From an uncultured Ruegeria sp. (lineage in GTDB: Bacteria; Pseudomonadota; Alphaproteobacteria; Rhodobacterales; Rhodobacteraceae), in assembly GCF_947497005.1 (NCBI RefSeq), contig NZ_CANMFF010000001.1, positions 1-64,000 of the forward strand: a stretch of DNA of 64,000 bases, in the 5' to 3' direction. Position 1 is the stretch's first letter; every line of letters begins with the position of its first letter. Of the stretch, positions 44,921 to 53,779 are shown piece after piece. A program made the translations under genes and the position numbers. The notes below the pieces were generated by a model. That model made no database searches. It was not told the origin of the DNA and saw only the letters and a program-made list of their open reading frames with translations.

Positions 44921-46495
44921 TTACAGAATGTCCGGCGTGACGTGGATCAAAGTCGGTACTGGCGCATCGAAAGCGGCCCGAACGGCGCTCTGCATCTCTG
45001 TCACATTCGAGGGTGATGAGGAAAGCGCGCCAAAAGCTTCGGCCAGCTTACAGAAGTCCGGGTTATGTGCCATGACTGCATTCGGAGCGATCTGGCTGCG
45101 CACCATACTGTCTTCGATTTCTTTCAGCTTGCCGTTGTCCCAAAGAATGATCGGCAAAGACAATCCCAGTTCAACCGCCACCCCAAGTTCCTGCATCGTA
45201 TATTGGAACCCATAATCTCCGGCGATAACTGCCGTAGGCTTACCGTGCCGTGCTACGGCGCCGCCGATTCCGGCTGGCAACCCATACCCTAGGGTGCCAA
45301 ATCCTGTCGGATGATGCCAGTGATGAGGAAAGGCCATGTCCCACACCTCTTTCGCGACATAGGCGATCTGGGTCATGTCCGAATAGATCATGGTGTCGGC
45401 GGGCATGGCTTCGCGCAAAGCGTCAGCAATCGGCACAATTCCGGGCCGTTCTGCATCCACCTCGGCCCGCCAGCGCGCGCGTGCTTCGGCCACCTCCTCG
45501 GGCGACCATCCGGTTGCTGGTTTCATGTCCTCAGTCGCCTGCCACAAGGCGCGAGCAAAGCTCTGGCTGTCAACTTGCACCTTGATTGCAGCGCGGTGGT
45601 GATCGGACAGGACCTCGGGATCGAGATCGACGCGTATCAACGTCGCCTGATGTCCCAATTCCCGCCGCCACAAATCGACTTCACCCAGCTCGGCACCGAC
45701 CGCGATCACCAGATCGGCCGAGGCTATGACCTCGGTACTGCCGGGACGCGGCAACATGGACCCGAAGTCCAGCGGATAGTTCGCCCCCGGCAGCCCGCGC
45801 CCGGCGTAGGTCGTAAAACAGGCAGCCCCAAGCTGAGTCAAAATCTGCCGCCAATCGTTGGATTTGCAGCCGCCACCCAGAATGAACAGCGGCCTGCGCG
45901 CAAGGTTCAACATGGACACGACCGATGACACGTCAGGCGGCAACGCCTTGGTCCGCAACGCGGGCTGGTTAGGGAACAGAGCGGGCTCAGCCTCGGCCTC
46001 CAACTGCGCGATTGGCACTTGAATGTGTTTGGGCCGAGGGCGCGACAACTCGAACTCTTCGAATGCACGCTCTACCAGCCCATACGCGGCCTTGGCGGAA
46101 TTGGCTTGCGCCGACCAATCTGCAACCGTTCCGGCCGCTGCGCGCTGACCTTTCATCTGGTGCAACTGACCGCGTAGGGCCTGCGTTTCATCAAGACAGG
46201 ATGACAGCACCAGCATCGGAACCGAGTCGCTGTAGGCCTGACCCACCGGAGTCATGATGTTGCACAAACCAGGACCGGTGATCACATAGGCTACCCCCGG
46301 CTGACCTGTCGCGCGCGCAAACCCGTCGGCCATGAATCCAGCGCCCTGCTCATGCCGCGCCAGAACATGGGTAATTCCCGCCTCTTCGATGCCACGATAC
46401 ATTTCCTGATTGTGGACGCCGGGAATGCCGAAAATCACATCCACACCACGATCCTTGAGCATATGCGAGATTTGCGCGCCAAGGGGTCTTTTCAT
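44921..46495 (-). CDS. Thiamine-diphosphate-dependent decarboxylase, 5-guanidino-2-oxopentanoate decarboxylase-like
   Basis: This 524-aa enzyme is of the acetolactate-synthase superfamily. Its N-terminal PYR domain has the catalytic Glu in VLARHEQGAGFMADGFARA, and the C-terminal PP domain has the TPP/Mg motif GDYGFQYTMQELGVAVE and WDNGKLKEIEDSM. The last stretch and the N-terminal start resemble AruI (arginine transaminase pathway) more than IlvB, since IlvB-type FAD-site residues and an adjacent ilvH are missing. Substrate assignment is tentative. Its ATG at 46495 shares a base with the trkH stop (TGATG), so it is coupled to trkH. Confidence 0.82.
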   Translation of the reverse strand: MKRPLGAQISHMLKDRGVDVIFGIPGVHNQEMYRGIEEAGITHVLARHEQGAGFMADGFARATGQPGVAYVITGPGLCNIMTPVGQAYSDSVPMLVLSSCLDETQALRGQLHQMKGQRAAAGTVADWSAQANSAKAAYGLVERAFEEFELSRPRPKHIQVPIAQLEAEAEPALFPNQPALRTKALPPDVSSVVSMLNLARRPLFILGGGCKSNDWRQILTQLGAACFTTYAGRGLPGANYPLDFGSMLPRPGSTEVIASADLVIAVGAELGEVDLWRRELGHQATLIRVDLDPEVLSDHHRAAIKVQVDSQSFARALWQATEDMKPATGWSPEEVAEARARWRAEVDAERPGIVPIADALREAMPADTMIYSDMTQIAYVAKEVWDMAFPHHWHHPTGFGTLGYGLPAGIGGAVARHGKPTAVIAGDYGFQYTMQELGVAVELGLSLPIILWDNGKLKEIEDSMVRSQIAPNAVMAHNPDFCKLAEAFGALSSSPSNVTEMQSAVRAAFDAPVPTLIHVTPDIL

Positions 46496-47943
46496 CAGCC
46501 TCTCCAGAATTGAACTGTGAAGATTGCGTATACGGCCAACAGCTCGAGCCGCCCAATCAACATTCCGATTGTCAGCAGCCATTTGGCCGTGTCGCTGAGA
46601 CCCGCGAAATTACCCGCCGGTCCGATTTGATCCCCCAGGCCCGGGCCGACATTGGCCAGTGCTGTTGCAGCCCCGGACACGGATGTGATGAAATCCAGAC
46701 CCGTTAGGGCCAATGCCCAGGATAACACGCCCATCGACAGAACGAAGAACATGAAAAAGCTCATCACTGATGTCAGAACATCCCGCCCCACTGGCCGCCC
46801 GTCGTAAAGCGGCATGAAAACACCATGCGGAGACCTGATCCGTTTGATCTGGGTTTTGATAGATGCAAACAGCAACTGGTACCGGAAAATCTTGATCGAG
46901 CAGGCCGTCGACCCCGCGCAGCCACCGATCAGGCCGATCAGGAAAAACAGCATGACCGGAAAACTGCCCCATCCCATGTAATCGACACTGGCATATCCTG
47001 TGCCCGAGATGATCGAGGTTATGTTGAACAAGGATTCCCGAAAGGCCTGCTCCCAATGATGTGGGAAGACCAACGTCAGAAAGACGGTCATCATTACAAC
47101 CAGCACCAGAACGGTGGCAAGAAAGCCCCGGATCTGACTGTCCTCCCATAACGACGAAGTGTGGCCATTGGCAAGCTGGACGTACCGCACGAAAGGAAGC
47201 GCGGCCAGGATCATGAACACTGCAGCCGCGTATTCCACCGGGCCGGAAAAGGTCGCGAAAGAGGCGTCGTAATTGGCAAACCCGCCAGTCGCGATTGTTG
47301 TCATCGAGTGGACCATGGCGTCAAAAAAGTTCATTCCGAATCCGGCATAGACCAGCAAGCAGACAAGGGTCAGAAAGACGTAGATCAAGGAAATCTGTCC
47401 TGCGATCTCTTGCGCGCGCGGCAGGATTTTCCCCATGGTTTCAAAACCCTCCGAGCGGAAGATCTGCATGCCGCCGACCCGCAGTTCCGGCAGGAACACC
47501 ATCGCGACCACAATGATACCGATACCCCCCAGCCATTGCAGGATACCACGCCACAGCAAAAGCCCTCGCGGCAGCGTGTCTAACCCGGATATTACGGTCG
47601 AGCCTGTTGTTGTAAGCCCTGACATCGCCTCGAAATAGGCATCGACAAAGCGCAGTTCGGTTTCACCGAACAGAAACGGAATTGCCCCGAAAACGGGCAG
47701 CGCGACCCAGACGCCAGTTGTCAGCAAAAAGGTCTGCCGAATGGTCAGCCCCTCGCCCACGCCGTTGGAACAGCTCATCGCCAGAACTGACCCTGTCAGC
47801 ATCGTGATGATTGCGCTTTCCAGGAACACATGCCATTCGCCACGCCCCTCGACAAGGTCTGCGAGCATAGGAAACAGCATGGTCGCCCCAAGAATGGCGA
47901 CCAGCAAGCCAATCACATATCCGACCGGGCGAAGATCCATCAT
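46495..47943 (-). CDS. trkH: Potassium-uptake membrane subunit, TrkH/KtrB family
   Basis: This 482-aa channel-like protein has four M1-P-M2 repeats with pore-loop motifs such as AMSGLTTTGSTVISG, HSMTTIATGGFANYD, NITSIISGTGYASVD and VSGAATALANVGPGLGDQIG. The regulatory TrkA partner is not in the window. It is followed by the TPP-dependent enzyme, whose start overlaps its stop. No convincing ribosome-binding site precedes the ATG pair at its start. Confidence 0.95.
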   Translation of the reverse strand: MMDLRPVGYVIGLLVAILGATMLFPMLADLVEGRGEWHVFLESAIITMLTGSVLAMSCSNGVGEGLTIRQTFLLTTGVWVALPVFGAIPFLFGETELRFVDAYFEAMSGLTTTGSTVISGLDTLPRGLLLWRGILQWLGGIGIIVVAMVFLPELRVGGMQIFRSEGFETMGKILPRAQEIAGQISLIYVFLTLVCLLVYAGFGMNFFDAMVHSMTTIATGGFANYDASFATFSGPVEYAAAVFMILAALPFVRYVQLANGHTSSLWEDSQIRGFLATVLVLVVMMTVFLTLVFPHHWEQAFRESLFNITSIISGTGYASVDYMGWGSFPVMLFFLIGLIGGCAGSTACSIKIFRYQLLFASIKTQIKRIRSPHGVFMPLYDGRPVGRDVLTSVMSFFMFFVLSMGVLSWALALTGLDFITSVSGAATALANVGPGLGDQIGPAGNFAGLSDTAKWLLTIGMLIGRLELLAVYAIFTVQFWRG

Positions 47944-47995
47944 GACGCGCAGCGTTGGCGCGCCAGCCCGACCGTGTCAAGCAGATGATCCCGGT

Positions 47996-48751
47996 TTACG
48001 TGTCGGTTTTGGTATCTGCCCCCGGCATCGCGGGTGGTTTGGACGGCGTGCGAGATTTGCGCGCCTGAGGTTTTGGCTGTTCGACGGCCGGTGCTGGCTT
48101 TGCCGGTATTGCAGTTGGCGCAGGTTTTGCCGTGGCAGCCTGTCGGCGCGAAGTAGGCTTCGCGCGTTCAGCTACCGTTTTTTCGGCTACTGCAGGTGCC
48201 TTGGTATTACCCGCAACGGCCTTAGCAGGAGCAGCTTTGGTCGGTGTCGATGTGGATGTTGCTACTTTAGCGGGAGATAGTTTGGTAGACGCCGTTTTCA
48301 CCGGGGTAGACTTACGCGCAACCGGTTTTGTGGTTTTGGTCGCAGGTTCTACCGGCTTAACGGCGGGTTTGGCCTCGGCAACAGCTGCTGGATTGGCTTT
48401 CACAGGTGTCGCTGAAACTGCCCTGGGCTGCGCGGTAAACTCGACCGATTTGGCTACTGGCTTTGCTGGCGCAGCTTTTTGTGGTGACTTTTTCCTGGCC
48501 GAAACCGGGGCAACGGCGCGTTTGGCCCGCGGCGCGGCTGGTTTGGGCTGTGCCGCACGTTTCTGAGCCTGCTTTTCAACGACAGGCGCCGGAGTTGATG
48601 CTGCCAGATGCAGCGCATGGACAGGAACCATCGGCAGCTCGAGCGCCGACCGGGTCATGATCTGCATGATCTTCATCTGGTTGACCACAGCGTAGCCGGC
48701 CATGCGAAACGCTGCAGCTTGAAACTCCAGCGGTTGGGTAATCGGATTCAT
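47996..48751 (-). CDS. Short phasin-like N-terminus with histone-H1-like Ala/Pro/Lys tail
   Basis: The first 45 residues (PLEFQAAAFRMAGYAVVNQM and following) are a hydrophobic amphipathic helix resembling a shortened phasin or membrane-associated helix. Residues about 55 to 251 are low complexity, rich in Ala, Pro, Lys, Thr and Val, with repeated K-P-A and K-x-A-P patterns like those of AlgP, PhaM and histone H1. Such tails bind nucleic acids. It may link storage granules or membranes to the nucleoid; this is inference. AGGAGA lies eight bases before the ATG. Codon and base use are skewed by the repeats. Confidence 0.75.
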   Translation of the reverse strand: MNPITQPLEFQAAAFRMAGYAVVNQMKIMQIMTRSALELPMVPVHALHLAASTPAPVVEKQAQKRAAQPKPAAPRAKRAVAPVSARKKSPQKAAPAKPVAKSVEFTAQPRAVSATPVKANPAAVAEAKPAVKPVEPATKTTKPVARKSTPVKTASTKLSPAKVATSTSTPTKAAPAKAVAGNTKAPAVAEKTVAERAKPTSRRQAATAKPAPTAIPAKPAPAVEQPKPQARKSRTPSKPPAMPGADTKTDT

Positions 48752-48906
48752 TACATGTTTCTCCTGTAAAAACGAAGCAGCCCGAACATTGATGGTGAAC
48801 TATCCTGCCCGTTCCGATTGCTCGGACGGTGTTCGAGGTCTTGCAGTCCAAGGCGTCTCACGTCTCGGCTTCCTTTCGGGGCGGCACACCTTTTGGAATA
48901 CAGGCG

Positions 48907-48980
48907 TGCGGCAGCTGCATTCCGCTTAACGATACATCAATAAACTGCGCAGTTGCAGCGGAAATGCTGCATTGCGGCGA
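48907..48980. promoter_or_regulatory. TGC/GCAG-rich segment upstream of the phasin-like gene
   Basis: Within the 287-bp gap between the phasin-like gene and folE2 are clustered GCAG/CTGC elements (CAGCTGC near 48912, CTGCGCAG 48945-48952, GCAG and CTGC around 48955-48970). PhaR of Paracoccus is known to bind CTGC-N3/4-GCAG or TGC-rich DNA before phasin genes, so these may be PhaR-type sites. The rest of the gap holds a hairpin (CTCTGGT/ACCAGAG near 49003-49033) just after the folE2 stop, and no gene. Confidence 0.35.
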
Positions 48981-49038
48981 AAGAACGCTGATGCATGAAA
49001 TCTCTGGTTAAATTACAGGCGCTTACCAGAGGGTTCTT

Positions 49039-50142
49039 TCACCCAACGTGAAACAAGGTGGTAAACAACCGAGGGTCCAGACTGGATGCCGCGAAGGTTG
49101 GGCCTTCGGTTAGAATCGACACTGCATCATGGCTGTGCAGGCTTTCCTGATGGCTGGCGACAACACGGAAATCACCGACATGATGATCTGCCAGCAATTC
49201 AGCGCAGAACAAACGCGCCGCATCTTCAACAAAGATCGGATTGGCGGCATTCAACTCTGCAAACGCCTGTTCGTCTTCGCGTTTGACCATGACCTGCGTT
49301 TCGGTCGGGACTGCACGTCGGCATAGCGCAATCAGGTCTTCAAACCAAAGACAGTCTGCATCACAATCCACAACTACAGAAATCCGGGCGACGGATCGTT
49401 GTGAATGCGGTGTCGCCAATTGCCCCCGCATGGATCGGGCATGTTCACTCAGTTCCAGCGAGCACGGGCAGGTCGAGGAATAGACGTAGTCCAGATGCAT
49501 GATCTTCTGGCGCACGCCGCCTTGTTCAACAAGTTCCAGAGCGATGTCGTAATACTGATAACCTTCCAGCCCCGACCGCAGGCTTTTGATCTTGTCCGGG
49601 TAGGAAAACCGCATCTGGATGCGGGCGTCAAAGCTGTCCAGATCGGTCATGTAGTCGTTAAGCGCCGCCTCCATGACCTCGAAACTGAACGTACGTTCGG
49701 CATGCTTGTAAAACGACCGCATGATCCGGGACATATTGATGCCCTTTTTCTCGGCCTCAAGGCTGACTGTGCCGGTGATCGACGTCTCAAGCGACAGATC
49801 GTCCCCATCCTTCCGATGGAACCGGATTGGCAGGCGGAAATTCGAAATACCAACATGCTGAATCTGCTGCTTTGCCCCACGGATCAAACTGGACGGACCG
49901 TTTTGCAAATCCGGCAAAGACGCGCGGTACTCCGCATCGACGATAAAATCATCGGTGTATTCTCGCGAAAGCGAAGGATAATTCACCAAAGACGGGCCCG
50001 GGACAAGACGCGAAATGGCCGGATCCAATTGACTGATTTCAGACGCAGTCGCCGATTGCGCCCATTGCCGCAGAACTTTCAGGGCCTCGGCGGCTTTTTC
50101 CTGATCCGGGGTATCGTCAATGTCGCGCGGGTGAACGTTCAT
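49039..50142 (-). CDS. folE2: GTP cyclohydrolase I type B
   Basis: This 367-aa enzyme starts the folate/pterin pathway by turning GTP into 7,8-dihydroneopterin triphosphate and replaces the zinc-dependent FolE in many bacteria. The COG1469 signature is present: QHVGISNFRLPI, DYVYSSTCPCSLELS with the metal-binding Cys, and ASHQESLHSHDA at the C-terminus. The ATG at 50142 is chosen because homologues start near MNVHPRDIDDTPDQEK; a longer frame extends 39 residues more. GAGGA precedes it. No clear Zur box was seen upstream. Confidence 0.96.
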   Translation of the reverse strand: MNVHPRDIDDTPDQEKAAEALKVLRQWAQSATASEISQLDPAISRLVPGPSLVNYPSLSREYTDDFIVDAEYRASLPDLQNGPSSLIRGAKQQIQHVGISNFRLPIRFHRKDGDDLSLETSITGTVSLEAEKKGINMSRIMRSFYKHAERTFSFEVMEAALNDYMTDLDSFDARIQMRFSYPDKIKSLRSGLEGYQYYDIALELVEQGGVRQKIMHLDYVYSSTCPCSLELSEHARSMRGQLATPHSQRSVARISVVVDCDADCLWFEDLIALCRRAVPTETQVMVKREDEQAFAELNAANPIFVEDAARLFCAELLADHHVGDFRVVASHQESLHSHDAVSILTEGPTFAASSLDPRLFTTLFHVG

Positions 50143-50371
50143 CAGCTGCGGTTCCTCGATTGGTCGTCGGAATATATACGACTGCAGGTCTTTTACCAGT
50201 CTAACCCGATACGCGGGCAATAGCAGTCCGGATCGAAAAAACCGGCGTAAAACCGTCATTCTGCAACGAATTGCGCCCTAAATAGGCGGAAAAGCCAGAC
50301 GGCAGACCCGAGAGCCAGCCGAAGAACGCCACATGCAAAGGCCGAGCAAGTACCTCGCGAACGGCCAAAGT

Positions 50372-50398
50372 CCCCGAACGACCACAAGACGTTCGGGG
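50372..50398 (-). terminator. metZ terminator candidate
   Basis: CCCCGAACG (50372-50380) pairs with CGTTCGGGG (50390-50398), a 9-bp stem with a 9-base loop just beyond the metZ stop. The U-tract is poor. The rest of the 265-bp gap up to folE2 shows no gene. Confidence 0.5.
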
Positions 50399-50407
50399 CG
50401 CACGAGA

Positions 50408-51598
50408 TTACTTCTGCGAGACCTCTAATGCCTGCTGAATGTCGGACAACAGATCCCCGGCATCTTCCAGACCGACGGAGAAACGGATCAGGCCCGGAGT
50501 AATCCCCAACTCGTCTTTTTGCGCGTCGCTCAGACGCTGGTGCGTCGTGGTCGCGGGATGCGTCGCAATCGACTTGGCATCGCCCAGATTGTTGGAGATC
50601 ACGGGAATGGTCATCGCATTCAGGAAGGCAAAAGCCGCATCCTTGCCGCCCTTGATATCCAGAGACAGAACAGTCCCGCCTTTCCCGCCAAGCTGAGATT
50701 GAACAAGGGCGTTTTGCGCGTGGGTCTTCAAACCAGGGTAGAGGGTACGTTCCAACGCCGGGTGCCCTTCCAGCGCCTCTGCGATCTTTTGCGCGCTTTC
50801 GGCCTGAGCGTTGACGCGCAGCGCCATGGTTTCCAGACCTTTGAGCATGATCCAGGCGTTGAACGGGCTTAGCGCGCCACCGGTGTGCTTCAGATACGGC
50901 TCGACGGTTCCTCGGATGAAATCCTTGGTGCCTATGATGACGCCGCCCAGCGCACGGCCCTGTCCGTCAATGTGCTTGGTTGCCGAATAGACAACAACGT
51001 CCGCGCCCTGTTCGATCGCGCGCGAGAAGACCGGGGTCGAGAACACGTTGTCCACCACGACAATGGCACCAACAGCATGGGCCAGTTCCGCCACCGACGC
51101 GATATCGATCACTTCCAGCGTCGGGTTTGACATCGATTCGAAGAATACTGCCTTGGTCTCCGGACGAAGCGCGGCCTTCCATTGCTCCAGATCGGTGCCG
51201 TCCACAAAGGTCACATCCACACCAAAACGGGTCAGGATGTTCTCTACAATGTAAAGACAGGACCCGAACAACGCCTTGGCCGACACGATATGGTCGCCTG
51301 CCTTCAGCATCGAGGTCAGCGCACCGTTGACGGCAGCCATGCCCGATGCTGTGGCAAAAGCGTCCTCGCCCCCTTCCAGCGCGGCAATACGCTGTTCGAA
51401 CATGGACACGGTCGGGTTGCCGTAGCGGGCATAGATGAACTCATCCGGGCCGCATTCCAGAAACCGGGCTTCGGCCTGTTCTGCGTTGTCGTAAACGAAG
51501 CCCTGCGTCAGGAAAATTGCCTCGCTGACCTCGTTGTACTGACTGCGACGGATACCGCCGTGGACGGCTTGGGTGCGTTTGTTCCAGTTCTCGCTCAT
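50408..51598 (-). CDS. metZ: O-succinylhomoserine sulfhydrylase
   Basis: MetZ makes homocysteine from O-succinylhomoserine and sulfide, using PLP. Signature regions are FIYARYGNPTVSMFEQRIA, ATASGMAAV, SMSNPTLEVIDI, the Schiff-base Lys in VVYSATKHIDGQGRALGG and the C-terminal ATTTHQRLSD / GLIRFSVGLED. The ATG at 51598 (396 aa) has AAAGGA just upstream. An in-frame ATG at 51670, next to the riboswitch, would add 24 residues not expected in the family. Expression is controlled by the SAM-II riboswitch and terminator in the leader. Confidence 0.97.
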   Translation of the reverse strand: MSENWNKRTQAVHGGIRRSQYNEVSEAIFLTQGFVYDNAEQAEARFLECGPDEFIYARYGNPTVSMFEQRIAALEGGEDAFATASGMAAVNGALTSMLKAGDHIVSAKALFGSCLYIVENILTRFGVDVTFVDGTDLEQWKAALRPETKAVFFESMSNPTLEVIDIASVAELAHAVGAIVVVDNVFSTPVFSRAIEQGADVVVYSATKHIDGQGRALGGVIIGTKDFIRGTVEPYLKHTGGALSPFNAWIMLKGLETMALRVNAQAESAQKIAEALEGHPALERTLYPGLKTHAQNALVQSQLGGKGGTVLSLDIKGGKDAAFAFLNAMTIPVISNNLGDAKSIATHPATTTHQRLSDAQKDELGITPGLIRFSVGLEDAGDLLSDIQQALEVSQK

Positions 51599-51629
51599 CT
51601 CATTCCTTTCAGCCTCCGGTGGAGGCAAA

Positions 51630-51667
51630 CAAAAAACCCCAGACGCGGCCAAGCGAAAGGGGTCTTT
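51630..51667 (-). terminator. Leader terminator between SAM-II aptamer and metZ
   Basis: In the transcript, AAGACCCC and GGGGTTTT pair (one G-U), with an inner CGC/GCG, followed by a run of U. It lies directly after the aptamer, indicating transcriptional attenuation. A second small hairpin GCCTCC-ACC-GGAGGC (51612-51626) precedes the metZ ribosome-binding site. Confidence 0.75.
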
Positions 51668-51675
51668 CATCCTGA

Positions 51676-51728
51676 CCTTTTAGCGGTGTTGTTTAGCGTG
51701 GCCCGCAATCCGGTAACAAATCGCCACG
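51676..51728 (-). promoter_or_regulatory. SAM-II riboswitch
   Basis: Read leftward, the leader has CGTGGC...GCCACG as the P1 helix enclosing GATTTG...CCGGATTGC, then GCTAAACAACACC and the conserved GCTAAAAGG 3' end. Lengths and invariant positions fit the SAM-II (metA/metZ) pseudoknot aptamer known in alphaproteobacteria. It senses S-adenosylmethionine and represses metZ. The AAGG at its end could be the ribosome-binding site of an in-frame ATG at 51670. Confidence 0.93.
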
Positions 51729-51740
51729 TAGCTCTGCGCT

Positions 51741-51769
51741 GCCATACGCCTCGGGCCGCTGCAGGTCAA
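51741..51769 (-). promoter_or_regulatory. Candidate metZ promoter
   Basis: Leftward TTGACC (51769-51764) and TATGGC (51746-51741) are spaced 17 bp apart, ending about 12 bp before the SAM-II aptamer, so transcription would begin at or just before the riboswitch. Confidence 0.65.
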
Positions 51770-51855
51770 GTCCGTGCTTGGTTCTGTCACGCTTTCGTAA
51801 CCGCCTCTTGCCGATCCGGCAGAAAGTCGCATGATCCCGAAGATACGGAGGAGAC

Positions 51856-52554
51856 ATGACCAACCTAATCGATCTGTATTTCTGGCCCACGCCGAATGGC
51901 TGGAAAGTATCCATCGCTTTGGAAGAAATGGAACTGCCCTACACCACCCATCTGATCAACATCGGCAAGGGCGACCAGTTCGATCCGGAGTTTTTGAACA
52001 TCGCGCCCAACAACCGGATGCCTGCCATTATTGATCCTGACGGCCCGGACGATGCGCCGATCTCGGTGTTCGAAAGCGGCGCGATCCTGATGTATCTGGC
52101 GCGCAAAACAGGGCAGTTCTACGGCGAAACTGAACGGGACCGCATCTCGGTCGAGGAATGGCTGATGTGGCAGATGGGCGGCGTTGGGCCGATGGCAGGT
52201 CAGGCGCACCACTTCCTGAAATACGCCCCGCAACTGGACCCGCCGCAAGACCTGCGCTACCCCAAAGACCGCTACCGGGCTGAGGTCGGGCGCCTATACG
52301 GCGTGCTGGATCGCAGGCTGGCCGAAAACGAATACGTCGCAGGCGATTTCTATTCCATCGCGGATATGTCGATCTGGGGCTGGGCGAGCCTTTGGGAAGG
52401 TCAACAGCAGGTGCTGGAAGACAAACCCCACTTTGCCCGCTGGTTGGAATCGGTTAGCGCTCGCCCCGGCGTTCAGGCCGGTCGTGCGTTGCATGCAGAG
52501 TTACGGGGAGATCACAGGGACAAACAAGCGCAGGGTGTGTTGTTCAAGCGGTGA
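51856..52554 (+). CDS. Glutathione S-transferase (YfcG/YghU-like)
   Basis: This 232-aa GST has an N-terminal thioredoxin-type domain with TPNGWKVSIALEEMEL, NNRMPAIIDPDG and the glutathione-gamma-Glu-binding FESGAILMYLA, and a C-terminal helical domain with DFYSIADMSIWGWA. The P-x-G-W-K pattern and long length suggest the Nu-class (YfcG/YghU) subgroup, which has disulfide-bond reductase activity. GGAGGA precedes the ATG. It is divergent from metZ. Confidence 0.94.
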   Translation: MTNLIDLYFWPTPNGWKVSIALEEMELPYTTHLINIGKGDQFDPEFLNIAPNNRMPAIIDPDGPDDAPISVFESGAILMYLARKTGQFYGETERDRISVEEWLMWQMGGVGPMAGQAHHFLKYAPQLDPPQDLRYPKDRYRAEVGRLYGVLDRRLAENEYVAGDFYSIADMSIWGWASLWEGQQQVLEDKPHFARWLESVSARPGVQAGRALHAELRGDHRDKQAQGVLFKR

Positions 52555-52625
52555 TTGCAATTCAAAAGCCGCCCTGAGGCCACAATGATCATCTGCCGCT
52601 GGCTCTTTGACTAAAACAAGGTCTG

Positions 52626-53582
52626 TTAGCGAAACTGGAATTCTGGCTCCGCTGGGAACCGCATCGGCTTGCCTTTCCAGTGCCCATTGCGCAGCGCCGC
52701 AGATTTCCTGCTATCAACGCGCATCCGCGCTGTCAGGACAAATGCCGCTTGCCCTTGCCGTGTTCCTGCTTTCTTAGCCGCTCCGGCGGATCGTTCTGCC
52801 GTGCCGAAAGGCAACCCATCCGTTTTTTCCGACCGCGCCGAACGAAAGTTCGGAACCGAGTTCTGATTTCGATTCGTTTCTGTCCCCAACTGCGTCATCT
52901 CGTTGTCTTTCAACTGCTGCAGTTCTGAGAAGTATGTTTTTGCAATCCCAAGGTGTCTGCGCTCGAAAGAGTATGCACTCAATGCCTCTTCGATCATTCT
53001 GGCGGTGTGTACATATCCCTGTGAGCGCGTGACCTCCGAAAGTTCAACAAGATGATCGGAGATCCGGCTCTCATCCCGCCATTCGGTTTTTACGAGCGAT
53101 CCATGTTGTGTTACGTCGGGCATCCGGACTGACTCTGAGAAGAAGTTGAGTAGTGCGCAATCAAGCCTGAGCTCTGACGAAGGCCGACGCGCCAAGATGC
53201 TTGCCAGTACCCGCCCGTCATCGGAGAGTCGACCAACCGGCGTCAAAGTGGCGGAAAAGCGCCTCTGATCCGCACATGGATCAAGTGGAACAAATTGATG
53301 CTCCTTGGCATGGATTTCGCGGTGGCATAGCGGCAGGCAAGTGTCTGCAATGTCATGTCCAGGATTTTTCGATGCGGTCCAGGCGATTAGGTTGATCTTG
53401 TCGGTGTGGCCTGCGTTGACAAATCTGACACGATGGACATCTCGGGATACGCGTGTCGCGCTATGGGAAAGCAAAGGCGTCCGCCATGGATCATTGTTTG
53501 AGCTTCTCTGAGTTTCCTTAACTGGAGCCTTCGACTGCACGCCGTTGGCGTGGTGTTTGGGACCGGCAGCGATGATCGTCAC
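52626..53582 (-). CDS. Doubtful hypothetical ORF in decay zone
   Basis: An open frame of up to 318 codons from a GTG at 53582 has no recognised domain. The part from about residue 100 to 220 (LDCALLNFFSESVRMPDV, WRDESRISDHLVELSEV, SYEE-like helices) looks protein-like; the beginning is rich in Ser/Arg/Asn and looks like read-through of decayed sequence. No strong ribosome-binding site was found. It lies beside gene remnants, so it may be a degenerate gene or a coincidental frame. Codon bias is unlike its neighbours. Confidence 0.3.
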   Translation of the reverse strand: MTIIAAGPKHHANGVQSKAPVKETQRSSNNDPWRTPLLSHSATRVSRDVHRVRFVNAGHTDKINLIAWTASKNPGHDIADTCLPLCHREIHAKEHQFVPLDPCADQRRFSATLTPVGRLSDDGRVLASILARRPSSELRLDCALLNFFSESVRMPDVTQHGSLVKTEWRDESRISDHLVELSEVTRSQGYVHTARMIEEALSAYSFERRHLGIAKTYFSELQQLKDNEMTQLGTETNRNQNSVPNFRSARSEKTDGLPFGTAERSAGAAKKAGTRQGQAAFVLTARMRVDSRKSAALRNGHWKGKPMRFPAEPEFQFR

Positions 53583-53779
53583 TGTTTTGGCGGATGCCTT
53601 GAATAACAGGCCACGGATGGCCCGCTTGTTTCAAAGCGTAGTCCGAGCGATCTTGGCCAGACGAGTAAAGACCACGCGGGGGTACTCGACCGGCAATCGT
53701 TGCTTGCAGCGATGAAAGAGCAGCAATGGCCGTGCCCGCCACTCTGACCATCGGCCCTGAAGCTGCGCCAGCATTTATA

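Noticed and set aside
44921..46495. Acetolactate synthase large subunit (ilvB)
   Set aside because: Overall fold fits, but the C-terminal motif and lack of ilvH or a leader point to another TPP decarboxylase.
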